NCBI RefSeq assembly: GCF_026241755.1
Contig: NZ_JAPJDA010000009.1
Span: 62,001 to 126,000 of the forward strand
Length of the DNA: 64,000 nt
Source: Salinimicrobium profundisediminis
GTDB taxonomy: Bacteria; Bacteroidota; Bacteroidia; Flavobacteriales; Flavobacteriaceae
Reading direction: 5' to 3'
How positions within the stretch are numbered: position 1 is the stretch's first letter; each line of letters opens with the position of its first letter. Positions 34,665 through 43,079 of this stretch are shown here, piece by piece. A program made the translations under genes and the position numbers. The notes below the pieces were generated by a model, which was not told the origin of the DNA, ran no database searches, and saw only the letters and a program-made list of their open reading frames with translations.

Positions 34665-35891
34665 CTAATCCTGGATTACATAAATTGTTAGTTCAATTGA
34701 ATCTGAACATTCTCCTTCAACCAGGGTATATGTAGTAGTATAAGAACCAACTCCCCTTTCATTAAAGTCATTAATCAGGTCCCAAATGGAGGGATCAAAT
34801 GATCCACTTCTACTTACTCCCTGTGGCAGAAGGCTCAAATAAAGTTTTCTGACTTCATCCCAACTGGGAATAGCCTCAGCTTCGGAAAAAGTTATAGACT
34901 TTGAGCTTTCTGTTACTGAGATTAAATTACAGGATGGATCTGCTTGAGGGTCTGCAACCACATAAACAGTTAGCTCCACCGAATCTACACAACCCCCTTC
35001 AGTTACAGTATAGGTAGTAGTATAAGTTCCCGGTCCTGTGTAAGAATTAATAATGTCCCAAATAGAAGGATCGAATTCTCCGTTGCGTGAAACTCCCGGA
35101 TCTAATAAACTTAAATAAAGTTTTCTAACCTCGTCCCAACTCGGAACTGCATCTGCCTCAGATTGTGTTAGAGTTATAGAAGCGTCTGCCCCTGCACTTA
35201 ATTCACAGGTAGGATCTGAAGAACCATCAGGAACCACGACAATAGTTAACTCAACTGAATCTGAACAATCTCCATCAGTTATAGTATAAGTAGTAGTATA
35301 ACTTCCGGGGCCAGTATAGGAGTTGATTATGTCCCAGATAGAAGGATCAAATTCACCATTACGTGCTACACCTTCTTCTAAAAGGCTTAAATAAAGTTTC
35401 CTGACTTCATCCCAACTTGGAACAGCATCTGCTTCAGAGTTGGTAAGGGTTTTTGAAGCATCGGCACCTGCACTCAGGTCACAGGTTGGATCCTCAACAG
35501 GCAAACTTTCTACCACGTTTATGGTAAGCACCACAGAATCGGAACAATCACCTTCGGTCACAGTATAGACAGTAGTAAATTCTCCCAGAGGGTTTTCATT
35601 AAATGCGTCAATAAGATCCCAAATGGAAGGATCAAACTCTCCGTTCCTGCTCACACCTTCCTCTAGCAGGCTTAGGTATAATTTTCGCACTTCATCCCAA
35701 CTTGGAATCGCTTCGGCCTGTGCAACTGTAATAGTAGTTGATTTATCGGCTCCTGCGCTCACTGCACAAACGTCATTTTCCTCAGCAGAAGCAGTTAAGG
35801 AATGAAGGTCGCCATATTCCATATAGCTGTCATCTTCAACAGAACAGGAATAAAAAATTGTGACTATAACTAACAAGTAAATTTTTTTCAT
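34665..35891 (-). CDS. Surface lipoprotein with four tandem ~93-residue repeats
   Basis: The 408-residue protein begins with a lipoprotein signal (MKKIYLLVIVTIFYSCS, lipid-bearing C16) and then four units starting at C42, C137, C229 and C321. Each unit has AxAIPSWDEVRKLYLSLL, an NGEFDPSIWD-like block and then YTTTYTVTEGDCSDSVELTI. Every unit has two cysteines (for example C42 and C116), so a disulfide per unit is likely. The beta-rich half resembles SprB/PKD-type repeats while the helical half is unusual. It has its own terminator (34608-34638). I do not recognise the protein; a surface adhesin or capsule-associated role is inferred. Confidence 0.88.
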   Translation of the reverse strand: MKKIYLLVIVTIFYSCSVEDDSYMEYGDLHSLTASAEENDVCAVSAGADKSTTITVAQAEAIPSWDEVRKLYLSLLEEGVSRNGEFDPSIWDLIDAFNENPLGEFTTVYTVTEGDCSDSVVLTINVVESLPVEDPTCDLSAGADASKTLTNSEADAVPSWDEVRKLYLSLLEEGVARNGEFDPSIWDIINSYTGPGSYTTTYTITDGDCSDSVELTIVVVPDGSSDPTCELSAGADASITLTQSEADAVPSWDEVRKLYLSLLDPGVSRNGEFDPSIWDIINSYTGPGTYTTTYTVTEGGCVDSVELTVYVVADPQADPSCNLISVTESSKSITFSEAEAIPSWDEVRKLYLSLLPQGVSRSGSFDPSIWDLINDFNERGVGSYTTTYTLVEGECSDSIELTIYVIQD

Positions 35892-36196
35892 AATAAATTG
35901 ATTGAGTTTCTATTATGATGAATTTACACCTTAGATTTACTTGTGGTCTAAGGAAAAATCTAATTTCGATTAAGGGATAATTACCTCGGGAGAAGGCAAA
36001 ATATTTAGATATTTTAATAAGAATTTACAGGATCCTTATAGGAAAAGGATGTCTAATATTTTCTGCAATTCTGATAATTTTATTAAAAAATATGTTAAAG
36101 AAACTTCTCACTCCGACAGCTGCAGGTCTTTTAGTCCCAAAAAGAGAATAAAAAGTTCCGCTTTAGCTATATTTGACAGAGAACAGATTAATTCAC
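35892..36196. other. 305-bp divergent promoter region
   Basis: This gap separates the lipoprotein gene (minus) from the hexapeptide-transferase gene (plus). It contains the -7 element listed next. Plus-strand open frames here are short and unsupported. No RNA gene is seen. Confidence 0.5.
36168..36175 (+). promoter_or_regulatory. -7 promoter element upstream of the NeuD-like gene
   Basis: TATATTTG (36168-36175) is a perfect TAnnTTTG and lies 21 bp before the chosen ATG at 36197. No TTG is found at the -33 position. Confidence 0.45.
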
Positions 36197-36862
36197 ATGG
36201 AGAAAAAAAAACTCATTATTTACGGAGTAGGACGATTTGCAGAGTATGTTCAATATGTATTTGAGCAAGATAGCAGTTACATAGTGGAAGCATTCTGTAT
36301 TGAAAGCAAACTAATGGATCTTCAGACATGGAAATCCAAAATTCCATTAATTTCTTTAGAAGTTTTTTTAAAGGAATATTCTGTTGAGAATTATTTTGTA
36401 TTTGTAGCTGTAGGAAACAATAATATCCGGAAACATTTTTTTTTACTTTTTAAAGAAAATGGATTTAGCTTGGCTAACTATATTTCTACCCAATGCAGTT
36501 CATGGCCTAATCTTAGGCTTGGAGAAAATATATTTATAGATGAAGGATGCGTACTCCAACCTTTTATTGAAATTGGTGATAATTCCATATTATTTACATC
36601 GCAAATTGGCCACCACACCCATATAGGAAAACATAGTTTAATAAGTGGAGCCAAAACCGGAGGTAATGTAAAGATAGGAGATAACTGTTATGTCGGCCTT
36701 AATGCATCCATAAAACAAAACATTTCTGTAGCAGATAATTCGATAGTAGGGATGGGCTGCATTATAGAAAAAGATACAGATTTAAATGAAGTATATACCC
36801 ATAAAGGTACGGTTAAAAGAAAAATTGATGCTACACAAATTTCATCCCGTTTCTTAAGGTGA
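36197..36862 (+). CDS. NeuD-family sugar O/N-acetyltransferase (hexapeptide)
   Basis: Acetyl-CoA-dependent sugar acyltransferase of 221 residues. The N-terminus is a Rossmann-like PglD_N domain (KLIIYGVGRFAEYVQYVF) and the C-terminus is a left-handed beta-helix (GENIFIDEGCVLQPFIEIGD; HTHIGKHSLISGAKTGGNV). H-T-H near 145 is the likely catalytic histidine region. I choose ATG 36197 (MEKKKLIIYG) over 36173 because family members begin at this point and the -7 element overlaps the upstream ATG. It is coupled to the next glycosyltransferase by a TGATG overlap. Its substrate sugar is unknown. Confidence 0.82.
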   Translation: MEKKKLIIYGVGRFAEYVQYVFEQDSSYIVEAFCIESKLMDLQTWKSKIPLISLEVFLKEYSVENYFVFVAVGNNNIRKHFFLLFKENGFSLANYISTQCSSWPNLRLGENIFIDEGCVLQPFIEIGDNSILFTSQIGHHTHIGKHSLISGAKTGGNVKIGDNCYVGLNASIKQNISVADNSIVGMGCIIEKDTDLNEVYTHKGTVKRKIDATQISSRFLR

Positions 36863-37797
36863 TGAATTTCGAAGCTTTTAAAAATAAATATCAAAAGACA
36901 GAGGTAGAACATTTTCCCCATCAGGTACCTTCTAATCCCACAGTGTCTGTACTTGTACAAGCTTATAACCATGAAGCTTTTATTGAGCAGTGCCTGGAAA
37001 GTATTCTAGTACAAAACACTGATTTTGATTATGAAATTTTGCTGGGAGAGGATTATTCTACTGATCGCACCAGGGAGATTTGCCTGGAATACGCCACTAA
37101 ACACCCTGAGAAGATCAGGCTCTTTTTACATCACCCTGATAACAAGATCAAGGTTCTTAACACGACGACAGGAAATTTCAATGCTTTTTACAACTTGTTT
37201 TCAGCCAGAGGCAAGTATATTGCTTTTTGCGAGGGAGATGATTATTGGAATGATCCTGCAAAACTTCAAAAGCAGGTAAATTTCCTGAACTCTAATCCCT
37301 CCTATGTACTGGCATATCATGGCTTTAAAGAAGAGTTTGAAGAGGGGGGAAATCGAAAACCTTTAGAACAACCTTTAATCGATCTTTCCTCAAATGAATT
37401 GGCTAAACTTATCTACCATCCTTTATTATCTACGACATGTTTTAAAAATTTTGGAAAAGAACTACCGGAAGAGATATTTGAAGTGCTGAATGTGGACAGT
37501 TTTATTTTGAGTTTATTGGGAAATTACGGGGAAGCAAAATATTTAAATGTAGTAAAATTAAGCTCATACCGTCGACATCTGTCCGGTGCCTGGAGCTCAA
37601 AATCAGGAGATCTACGACTTTTGCAAAAATTAAATACCCTAAAGAAAATCCAGTTATATTACAGAAATCTGAATAAGTCTAAACTTGCATTCCATTTTAA
37701 GAGGCAATCTCAACTATATTATAAAGCTTTGAGTCGTCATTATTTTTTAAAAGCTGATTACAGAAATTTTTTAAAATATATCTTTAAAGCCATTTAA
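36862..37797 (+). CDS. GT2 glycosyltransferase
   Basis: A GT-A fold, family 2 glycosyltransferase of 311 residues. VSVLVQAYNHEAFIEQCLES near 28 starts the nucleotide-binding domain, EILLGEDYSTDRT near 56 is the first acidic motif and IAFCEGDDYWNDPAKL near 120 carries the DxD-type site. ATG 36862 overlaps the previous stop (TGATG); a GTG three bases earlier is also possible. It is convergent with the next GT2 gene and overlaps it by 14 bp. It transfers an unknown sugar to the growing repeat unit at the cytoplasmic face. Confidence 0.85.
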   Translation: MNFEAFKNKYQKTEVEHFPHQVPSNPTVSVLVQAYNHEAFIEQCLESILVQNTDFDYEILLGEDYSTDRTREICLEYATKHPEKIRLFLHHPDNKIKVLNTTTGNFNAFYNLFSARGKYIAFCEGDDYWNDPAKLQKQVNFLNSNPSYVLAYHGFKEEFEEGGNRKPLEQPLIDLSSNELAKLIYHPLLSTTCFKNFGKELPEEIFEVLNVDSFILSLLGNYGEAKYLNVVKLSSYRRHLSGAWSSKSGDLRLLQKLNTLKKIQLYYRNLNKSKLAFHFKRQSQLYYKALSRHYFLKADYRNFLKYIFKAI

Positions 37798-38632
37798 ACT
37801 GGAGAACTTTAATAAGTGCCTTAAGATATACGGGCCTCACTTTCCAGGCCTTGTAAAAATATTCTCTAGCTTCAGAGTTTTTATTAATTTTTTCAGATAA
37901 ATAACCTAATTGATATAACAAGCGGGAATAGGAAGCAGGGTCTTGCTCATACACATACTTATGTTTTTTTGCCAGGTATTTTAGGGCTGCTATTTTATTT
38001 AACGGCAAGGAATTTTCACGAATAGCTTTTATTTCATAGATCAAAAATATATCATCAACGACTTTATATTTTAACTCCTGAATTTGAGCAATGCGCATTC
38101 CCAGTTCATAATTCTCACCGAAATGTAATTTTTCATCAAACCCCCCGGTTTCTTCAAAAAGTGATTTTCTATAACACGCACTTCCGGACAAAAAGCTAGC
38201 AGTAATATTATTGTAGATCTTTTCCAATTTAGATGGTTTCCAGACCTCTGTTCGGTCATCATAAAGTTTTCTAACCTCCCAGAAAATAAGATCTAAATTT
38301 TCCAAATTTAAGGAATTGAGCTTCGTGATCAAACCCGGTAAAAGAAGATCATCTGAATCCAGAAAAATTACAAAGTCCCCATTAGATTCAGCTAAGCCTT
38401 TATTTCTCGCAGCGGAAACTCCCCTGTTTTCCTGAAAGTAATACCTGATCCTTTTATCAGCCAAATATTTTTGAATTGCATCACCAGTATTATCTGTTGA
38501 ACCATCATCTATAATAATTAATTCCCAGTTTTTTGAGGTTTGAGCTAAAACACTCTCTATGCTCTTTAATATCAAATGGGAACGGTTAAAAGTCGGTATG
38601 ATAATGGAAAAAAGTCTATCCATTTGAGCCAT
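37784..38632 (-). CDS. GT2 glycosyltransferase
   Basis: Family 2 glycosyltransferase of about 282 residues. FSIIIPTFNRSHLILKSIES opens the GT-A domain, ELIIIDDGSTDNTGDA is the first acidic motif, and FVIFLDSDDLLLPGL contains the DxD metal site. The frame is open further upstream to 38680, but MAQMDRLFSIIIP at 38632 fits the family start. It overlaps the deacetylase stop (38616) by 17 bp, or 8 bp if the second methionine (38623) is used. The C-terminus overlaps the convergent GT2 gene. Substrate unknown. Confidence 0.85.
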   Translation of the reverse strand: MAQMDRLFSIIIPTFNRSHLILKSIESVLAQTSKNWELIIIDDGSTDNTGDAIQKYLADKRIRYYFQENRGVSAARNKGLAESNGDFVIFLDSDDLLLPGLITKLNSLNLENLDLIFWEVRKLYDDRTEVWKPSKLEKIYNNITASFLSGSACYRKSLFEETGGFDEKLHFGENYELGMRIAQIQELKYKVVDDIFLIYEIKAIRENSLPLNKIAALKYLAKKHKYVYEQDPASYSRLLYQLGYLSEKINKNSEAREYFYKAWKVRPVYLKALIKVLQFKWL

Positions 38633-39590
38633 TATTGTGCAGAGATGAAAGCGTCTCCATTGTGACTGAACTAAAATCATACTTAACTTTCAGTTTTTTA
38701 TAATTATCCAGAATATGAATTAACTCCTTCATATTATTTTTCGGATCTCCTCCAAAATTATGCGGATGCCACCAAAGATGATAGATCTGATTGTGTTTAG
38801 CAGCAGCTTCCATTTCAGAAATAATCCTTTGAAGCCTCTTTTTATTCTGAAACCTTTTGCGACTATATGGTCTTAACAACCTGCTCGCTTTTTGTCCTTG
38901 TATCCCCGGAAAGATCTCGGGCAGATCTGAATAGGATTTATCATTCAGGCCAAAATAAGCATCGCCTGTTCTGAAGACTTTTTGCAGCAAGCTATCCTTT
39001 TGGGTATCTTTCCAATACCAGTTCTCGGGATTGGTTCTAACTGCACCCAAGCCAATCTGTCTGCAAATCTCGAGGTATTCTTTATTATATTGATTCCTAG
39101 GGAAGACCAGGGACTTTAATTCTATCCCGAACTTCTGCGCTATCCAACATGCCATTGTGAGGTCGGCATTAAAACCATCAATACCCTGCCCCGGTTCAAG
39201 ACAATAATAATGAGAATAGGTATGGGTACCTATCTCCTGTCCTGGTGTTTCTTTAATTCGTTTTATTAGATCTGGTGCGAAACACAATTCTTCGGTTTCC
39301 TTACTTTGGATGGATTTCCCATAAGAATAAGCAGAAAGTTTCTTGTTCTCGTATTCCGGCAGGACATCGGGAATATTCTGGTTCCATTCTTCCCAGCTCT
39401 CATTGAACAACATGCCCACCGTCGCCCAGGTGCATGAGATTTCGTTCTTTTGAAATAATTGAAGAATCTGAGGAATAACTTGTCGGGTCTTCAGAAAGTA
39501 TTCTTTCTTCTCTCTCCAATCCACCTTATCAAAGACGCCCCACAGCAATTCAAAATCCAGTGATATTACTAAAGCGCCGTTACCTATCAT
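38616..39590 (-). CDS. NodB-like polysaccharide deacetylase
   Basis: A carbohydrate esterase family 4-like protein of 324 residues. ALVISLDFELLWGVF (6-20) has the catalytic/metal aspartate pair, and EIGTHTYSHYYC near 136-147 has the two metal-binding histidines. PYSRKRFQNKKR and HLWWHPHNFGGDPKN near 290 fit the later NodB motifs. No signal peptide is seen, so it probably acts in the cytoplasm or is misassigned as to site. It could remove N-acetyl groups from a glycan intermediate. It overlaps the downstream GT2 gene. Confidence 0.82.
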   Translation of the reverse strand: MIGNGALVISLDFELLWGVFDKVDWREKKEYFLKTRQVIPQILQLFQKNEISCTWATVGMLFNESWEEWNQNIPDVLPEYENKKLSAYSYGKSIQSKETEELCFAPDLIKRIKETPGQEIGTHTYSHYYCLEPGQGIDGFNADLTMACWIAQKFGIELKSLVFPRNQYNKEYLEICRQIGLGAVRTNPENWYWKDTQKDSLLQKVFRTGDAYFGLNDKSYSDLPEIFPGIQGQKASRLLRPYSRKRFQNKKRLQRIISEMEAAAKHNQIYHLWWHPHNFGGDPKNNMKELIHILDNYKKLKVKYDFSSVTMETLSSLHNNGSNG

Positions 39591-39631
39591 GTTAATTGGT
39601 TAATTAGTTTCTTGGTTAATTTATTAATTGG
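39591..39631. repeat. Short TTAATTGG-type repeat, related copy
   Basis: GTTAATTGGTTAATTAG (39591-39607), then GGTTAATTTATTAATTGG (39614-39631). The units resemble those at 32964 and 41854 but differ at the last bases. It follows the deacetylase start in the gap before the candidate polymerase gene. Confidence 0.45.
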
Positions 39632-39707
39632 CGCATAAGATACTCTAAATTCCCAAAGCTTTCCATACCATAAACTCCATGTCCCCTCGTCTCAAAGTCT
39701 CCCTGTC

Positions 39708-40907
39708 TCAAGTAGCAACTTCCACCTTTCTTGACTTTAATGTTCTAATCCGTCTTAGCCTCATGATTCTGTCATACTTTTGTTGTGCTAAATAATAATA
39801 GATCACAAAAAACAGAAAGTACATCACCATTGATTTTTGCCGCATAATGATTCCGAGGTTTGACATTACAAAAGACATTGCAATCGAAGCTAAAAGAAAA
39901 ACTGCAATGCTCATCTTTACACTTACCGGCGATTTTTTTAAGAAACTCAAAAAATTTTTCTTCAGAATTTTAAAAAATAATAGTAAATATACAAGATTCT
40001 CAATAGAAACTATCAACCCTAATAAGCCCGGGGCATCTATGAATAAAGGCCTAAACCAAAAGGTAAAAAGTTTTAAGAGAAGTGGATAATTTGCCATATC
40101 AACTCCTGACCCGGATTTCGCGAGCTCTGCTCCACGATCCTCAGAAAATTGTTCAAAGCCTTGCACAAGATTTCCGGATTCTTCCAGTCCTGCCATTCCC
40201 AAAATAGTATCCTGTACCAAAATTAAAGCCCCAATCATTCCTGCATAGATCGTCACTTTTTTCCACAAAGCAACTTTCTCTCGTCCTGTCATATAGCCCA
40301 GTACTGTTCCAATACCAACGAAAAGGAACACATGTGGTCTAACGTAGTAAGTAATAATTGAAGAAATAATTAAAATGCCCCATCTACTTTTAGGTTTTCC
40401 TATTGCATAAGCAAACATCATTAGACTCATAAAGATGGGAGCCCCCTTTCCAAGTGAGGCAGTCCAGAAATGCATATTGGGAAGAAAAAGAACTAATGTC
40501 AGAAAATCAAAATTAAAGACTTTGATTTTCACAGGAATGTTTTCCCTAAAAAAAAGATAAGCATAAACAAATCCAATATATCCAAACCATGCAAACAGCA
40601 GCATCATCATTTCATAATTAAAGCCCAATATATTCACGAAAGGCCAGGTCAAAAAGTCAATAAAGGTCGTACTCGTTCCAAAGTGATTGAACCAACTTCT
40701 ACTGACTTCAACTCTTCCGAAATAGCCATAGGAGTCAGAATTATTAAATTGTGCATAAGTGTAATAAACACCGAAAAAGAACAGGTGATATACAAATAAG
40801 ATATTCATCAATTTCTTAGAGAACCAGATATGCTTTTGGGCAAAAGCCTTGAATAGCCCTTGATTAATAAGAAACAGGATTAATATGAGAACAATGGCTC
40901 CTATCAT
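39708..40907 (-). CDS. Polytopic membrane protein, candidate Wzy repeat-unit polymerase
   Basis: A 399-residue protein with about ten predicted transmembrane helices and a large loop near 220-275 (GLEESGNLVQGFEQFSEDRG). Arginines in SRSWFNHF, YYVRPHVFLFVG and WFRPLFIDAPGLLG lie at loop edges, as in EpsG/Wzy-type polymerases. No other candidate polymerase is seen in the window. Wzy families are poorly conserved, so the assignment rests on topology and its place among glycosyltransferases. It ends 117 bp before the deacetylase gene and starts exactly one base after the GNAT gene's stop. Confidence 0.6.
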   Translation of the reverse strand: MIGAIVLILILFLINQGLFKAFAQKHIWFSKKLMNILFVYHLFFFGVYYTYAQFNNSDSYGYFGRVEVSRSWFNHFGTSTTFIDFLTWPFVNILGFNYEMMMLLFAWFGYIGFVYAYLFFRENIPVKIKVFNFDFLTLVLFLPNMHFWTASLGKGAPIFMSLMMFAYAIGKPKSRWGILIISSIITYYVRPHVFLFVGIGTVLGYMTGREKVALWKKVTIYAGMIGALILVQDTILGMAGLEESGNLVQGFEQFSEDRGAELAKSGSGVDMANYPLLLKLFTFWFRPLFIDAPGLLGLIVSIENLVYLLLFFKILKKNFLSFLKKSPVSVKMSIAVFLLASIAMSFVMSNLGIIMRQKSMVMYFLFFVIYYYLAQQKYDRIMRLRRIRTLKSRKVEVAT

Positions 40908-41831
40908 CTAAAACAATTCAAGATCTCCCAGGCTATAAGCCCAGGATTTGAGGTTTAAAAACTCCTGTTGATGTTCCTTTATTGGCCTATAGGTAAGAAC
41001 CGGACCAAAATTCCCAGTAATTCCGGTTTTAAAAGGAATTACTGTATCCGGAGAAATACTTAAGAATTTTGCACCCGATAACTTTGCTAACCGGAGAATA
41101 GCTATTTTAGCCGGTTTCGTACCGGACTTAGCAAGAATAGCATCCGACACTCTTAATTCATTAATTTTTTTACGTTCTTTCACGTACCCGGCTATAAAAT
41201 ATTTCTCATCGAATATCACTTTGTATTTCTGTAATGGATTGTCAAGATAACGCCATTTAATATAAGCTATATCCTTCGGAGTAAAAATTTGCCCGCTTGC
41301 CTTCAACTGCTCATGGTGAGTTTTTAGCAGCTCGTTAATCACATCTTTATTACCGGAAACCCCATATTCCATTTTACTATTACTAAACTGCAACAAATTC
41401 AGAGGACGTAATGTTATTTTAAGCTTATCTACTTCTTCCCATCCCATTTTTAGGTATCCAGGTTTGCTTTGGTCATTCGGGGTGTTGAAGACAAAATGAT
41501 CTCCTCTTTCTTTCCCTATTTCCAGAGCCTGTAAAGTTAATTTTTTAAAAATTCCCTTTCCCTGGTGTTTCGGGTGGGTTGCAGTATCAACTGCCCGAAA
41601 AGCAGAAAACACCTCTTCCCCTCTCTGCCACCGCCAACGCATAAAGGCGCGAACCCCAACTATTTTTTTTTCCTCTTCAGCCACCAACACCAAAGATTCT
41701 CCAAAAGGATTATCAATATGCTTATACCGCCAGACCTCTTCAGTTTTTTTAGAGGAAGTTTCACCCAAACTGGCTTTAAGTACCTTTAGGATTTGAGGGA
41801 TGTCCTTGTGTGTAGCTTCTCTAATAGTCAT
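40908..41831 (-). CDS. GNAT-family N-acetyltransferase
   Basis: A 307-residue acetyl-CoA-dependent transferase. The N-terminal GNAT core has MTIREATHKDIPQILKVL and the acetyl-CoA-binding motif THPKHQGKGIFKKL (about 90-103), followed by FVFNTPNDQSKPGYLKMGW. The C-terminal half (from about 170) is a second, degenerate GNAT-like domain (IKWRYLDNPLQKYKVI). Such two-domain proteins occur in polysaccharide loci. Its target amino sugar is unknown. It is directly adjacent to the polymerase-like gene (40907/40908). Confidence 0.8.
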   Translation of the reverse strand: MTIREATHKDIPQILKVLKASLGETSSKKTEEVWRYKHIDNPFGESLVLVAEEEKKIVGVRAFMRWRWQRGEEVFSAFRAVDTATHPKHQGKGIFKKLTLQALEIGKERGDHFVFNTPNDQSKPGYLKMGWEEVDKLKITLRPLNLLQFSNSKMEYGVSGNKDVINELLKTHHEQLKASGQIFTPKDIAYIKWRYLDNPLQKYKVIFDEKYFIAGYVKERKKINELRVSDAILAKSGTKPAKIAILRLAKLSGAKFLSISPDTVIPFKTGITGNFGPVLTYRPIKEHQQEFLNLKSWAYSLGDLELF

Positions 41832-41853
41832 CGGGGATTGATTAATTTGGGAT

Positions 41854-41872
41854 TCGTTAATTCGTTAATTCG
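41854..41872. repeat. Short tandem TTAATTCG repeat, copy 2
   Basis: TCGTTAATTCGTTAATTCG is identical to 32964-32982. A TTAATTTGGG unit precedes it at 41842-41851. It lies in the 78-bp gap between the GT4 and GNAT genes. Confidence 0.55.
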
Positions 41873-41909
41873 GGGTTCGGTAAATCCTTATTTCGAACTC
41901 CAGATATTA

Positions 41910-43019
41910 TCATTTCTTTACAAAATCACTATATATTTTTTCCAGCTCATCAACCATCTTGGTCAAACTAAAATTATCTACAACTCTTTCTCGGGCGGCT
42001 CTTTTATAGTTCTTTAATTTTTCAGGATCATCTATAAGGATTTGACAAAGCTGCGGAAGTTTTTTCCATTTATCAACTTCACAAGTCAATCCGTCTTGTT
42101 CATTTCTGATCACCTCTTTTATCCCACCGGCATCTGTGGCTACCACAGCGCACTCCATACTCATGGCTTCCAGTAAGGCTATTGGTAGTCCTTCAAAGGA
42201 AGAGCTCATCATAAAAATGTCCATAGCTTCAAAATAAGGCTTAACATCGGTTTTTAGCCCCGGAAAAAACACCACATTTTCCAGGTCCAGATCTTTCCAC
42301 TCTTTTTTGATCTCCTCTTCCAGAGGGCCGGCCCCTACAATTATACCGTAAACATTTGAATTCTCTTTCCGTATCTTCTTAATTACCTGCAACCATTCCA
42401 CCAGGCGTTTCTGAAACCTGAAAACAGCGACATTTCCAAAAACAATCGCGTTTTCCGGAATCCCTAATTCTTTTCTAATTTGTGAATCACCTGTTCTTTT
42501 GAAGGATTCTGTATTCACACCATTTAAAAGAGTTTGGACCGGAATTTCAGGATGGATATTTTTATTAATTGAGCAGGTCACATCTTCTGAAACCCCCAGA
42601 GCCAGGCTTTGGGAGTTAAATGTTAGTTTATTAATATTTTTGGTGGCAATATGATAGCGTTCCTGCATATTGTGCTCGGTATAAACTACAGGGATTCCTA
42701 TCCTGGCATGAACCAGCCGGCCTACAAATCCGGCCCAGGGAAGATGACAATGAATCAGGTCAATTCCATGCTCTTTGGTATAGGAAATGATATTTTTGTA
42801 CTGAAGCAACAATCGAATATTGTCTTTCGCCTCCAGACAAGTTATCTTCCCGCCGGCTTTTTGTAGCGCCTCTACCATTTGATCCTTCCAGGGTAGAAAA
42901 TAGATGTAATGAAATTCGAAATTTTCCCTGTCGTGAAGCTTCAGGGTTTCAGGAAGTAACATTTCCGCCCCTCCTCTTCCCAAAGATTTAATGATGTGAA
43001 GTATTTTAGTTTTTGCCAT
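41910..43019 (-). CDS. GT4 glycosyltransferase
   Basis: A GT-B fold family 4 enzyme of 369 residues. KILHIIKSLGRGGAEMLLPE begins the acceptor domain, DLIHCHLPWAGFVGRLVHAR is the family's 'HxH' region, GNVAVFRFQKRLVEWLQVI starts the donor domain and MMSSSFEGLPIALLEAMSM contains the EX7E motif. Acts on the cytoplasmic face on lipid-linked intermediates. It lies 61 bp downstream of the tandem GT4 gene. Confidence 0.88.
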   Translation of the reverse strand: MAKTKILHIIKSLGRGGAEMLLPETLKLHDRENFEFHYIYFLPWKDQMVEALQKAGGKITCLEAKDNIRLLLQYKNIISYTKEHGIDLIHCHLPWAGFVGRLVHARIGIPVVYTEHNMQERYHIATKNINKLTFNSQSLALGVSEDVTCSINKNIHPEIPVQTLLNGVNTESFKRTGDSQIRKELGIPENAIVFGNVAVFRFQKRLVEWLQVIKKIRKENSNVYGIIVGAGPLEEEIKKEWKDLDLENVVFFPGLKTDVKPYFEAMDIFMMSSSFEGLPIALLEAMSMECAVVATDAGGIKEVIRNEQDGLTCEVDKWKKLPQLCQILIDDPEKLKNYKRAARERVVDNFSLTKMVDELEKIYSDFVKK

Positions 43020-43079
43020 AGCTACAGCAAAGTTAAGGCATTATGGCCCCTGGCCAAGATTTTAAAATATAATTAGTAT

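Noticed and set aside
36049-36264. Plus-strand 71-codon frame in the 35.9-36.2 kb gap
   Set aside because: It overlaps the real start of the NeuD-like gene in another frame and has low-complexity content.
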